64,000 nucleotides of DNA from Calliopsis andreniformis (Eukaryota > Arthropoda > Insecta > Hymenoptera > Andrenidae), in assembly GCF_051401765.1 (NCBI RefSeq), contig NC_135073.1:3658001-3722000 (forward strand), given 5' to 3'. Each line of letters begins with the position of its first letter. The stretch's first letter is position 1. A model generated the notes under the pieces. It worked only from the letters and a program-made list of their open reading frames with translations, did no database searches and had not been told where the DNA came from. A program made the translations under genes and the position numbers. Positions 63,350 to 64,000 of the stretch are shown in pieces.

Positions 63350-63430
63350 GTAAATAATTTCAGTAGGTGAATTAAATTTTTAGTAGACAATTTCAAGAGG
63401 TAAATTAGCTCTTTAGTAGGTAGCTAATTT
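63350..63430. repeat. Degenerate 33-bp tandem repeat
   Basis: Two 33-bp units (63350-63382 and 63383-63415) match at 25 of 33 positions, and a partial third unit (63416-63430) follows. Each unit begins GTA and contains AATTTCA and AGGT. It is an old AT-rich tandem duplication. Confidence 0.65.
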
Positions 63431-64000
63431 AAAAAAATGTCATGTCTTTTTCTCGCCTTCGACCAGACCTCATATCAAGAAACAGTCAGGACAACACGCC
63501 CCTCACAGGTATAATCTTCTTTAATTAGCTAACTTGTTAGCTCTTCATACAATAAACAATTTACCTGTGACTCGTATTTCCTTTCAATATTTTCACTTTT
63601 AACCAAAATTTAATCAAAAAATCTTTTAACCAAGTGAATTATGTACGAATAAAGAATAACGCTTGCTCTCAAATTTTAACACCAAGCTAAACGTGAAGAT
63701 AGATTTTTGCACGGGCTCTCACAGACTTAAGCAGTTGAATACATCCATAAAAGCCATGTCAGTTTTTCTACATTCGTCGAGCTCCATGGATTAAATGATA
63801 ATTAACTTCGTATCGCGAGTTGCGAGACCACAAGGTGCGCCAGTCGAGGTCAAAAAAGCGAGAGCGGAAGATAAAATCGCTGGCCCGGAAGGAGTTAAAG
63901 AGAGAGGGGTAATAATTATCTTGGCACGTCGAGGCTGATTTGAATCAGGGCTTTCGCGAGGCTGGGGGCTTAGTGGTTTGCCTTTGGTACGTCGTGTCTG
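63431..64000. other. AT-rich DNA leading into a GC island
   Basis: AT-rich to about 63780, then GC/CpG-richer sequence to the window edge. No gene is visible. Confidence 0.5.

Noticed and set aside
1..64000. CRISPR array, rRNA, tRNA, bacterial operon or phage genes
   Set aside because: No regular direct repeats with spacers, no conserved RNA motifs and no tightly packed open frames; the sequence is clearly eukaryotic noncoding DNA.

Overview
The window looks like AT-rich noncoding DNA from an insect, most likely a hymenopteran (bee, ant or wasp). That placement is an inference from three things: an AT-rich background broken every 1-4 kb by CpG-rich GC islands of a few hundred bases, small decayed DNA transposons of types common in insects, and insect-style splice signals. 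No complete, recognisable protein-coding gene is visible. There is no rRNA, tRNA, CRISPR array or bacterial-type operon. Almost all open frames are short, lack a good start, or lie in CT- or GC-rich islands where stop codons are rare.

The strongest structural signal is a pair of juxtaposed 3'/5' splice sites on the + strand, at 10001/10002 and 34569/34570. Each has a pyrimidine tract and CAG followed directly by GTAAG or GTGAG. This is the signature of recursive (zero-length-exon) splicing, known from very long Drosophila introns. My best reading is that most or all of the window lies inside one giant + strand intron of a gene whose exons are outside it. Three weaker candidates lie at 42071, 57199 and 57806.

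Mobile DNA: a 282-bp foldback MITE with TAA target-site duplications (2369-2650, PIF/Harbinger-like); a 797-bp internally deleted Tc1/mariner-superfamily element with about 127-bp inverted repeats, TA duplications and a transposase C-terminal relic (24435-25231); and three possible lone transposon ends (11799, 33859, 50053). A coding-like relic on the - strand at 60892-61239, broken by two stops, may be the remains of a mobile-element or host gene.

Possible hidden coding DNA, all of low confidence: a + strand frame at 35421-35821 ending in a C-terminal membrane segment and interrupted by one TAG; an exon-like - strand block at 42752-42927; a - strand 163-codon frame at 54216-54707 whose stop codon overlaps AATAAA; and a + strand frame at 25922-26329. 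The 54-kb frame contains one of three diverged copies of a roughly 68-bp sequence (52424, 54498 inverted, 55613) within 3.3 kb.

The rest consists of AT-rich stretches alternating with GC islands. The largest islands are at about 29.9-31.4 kb, 32.3-33.5 kb, 22.3-23.1 kb and 36.7-37.4 kb. They are plausible regulatory DNA, but nothing in them can be named from sequence alone.
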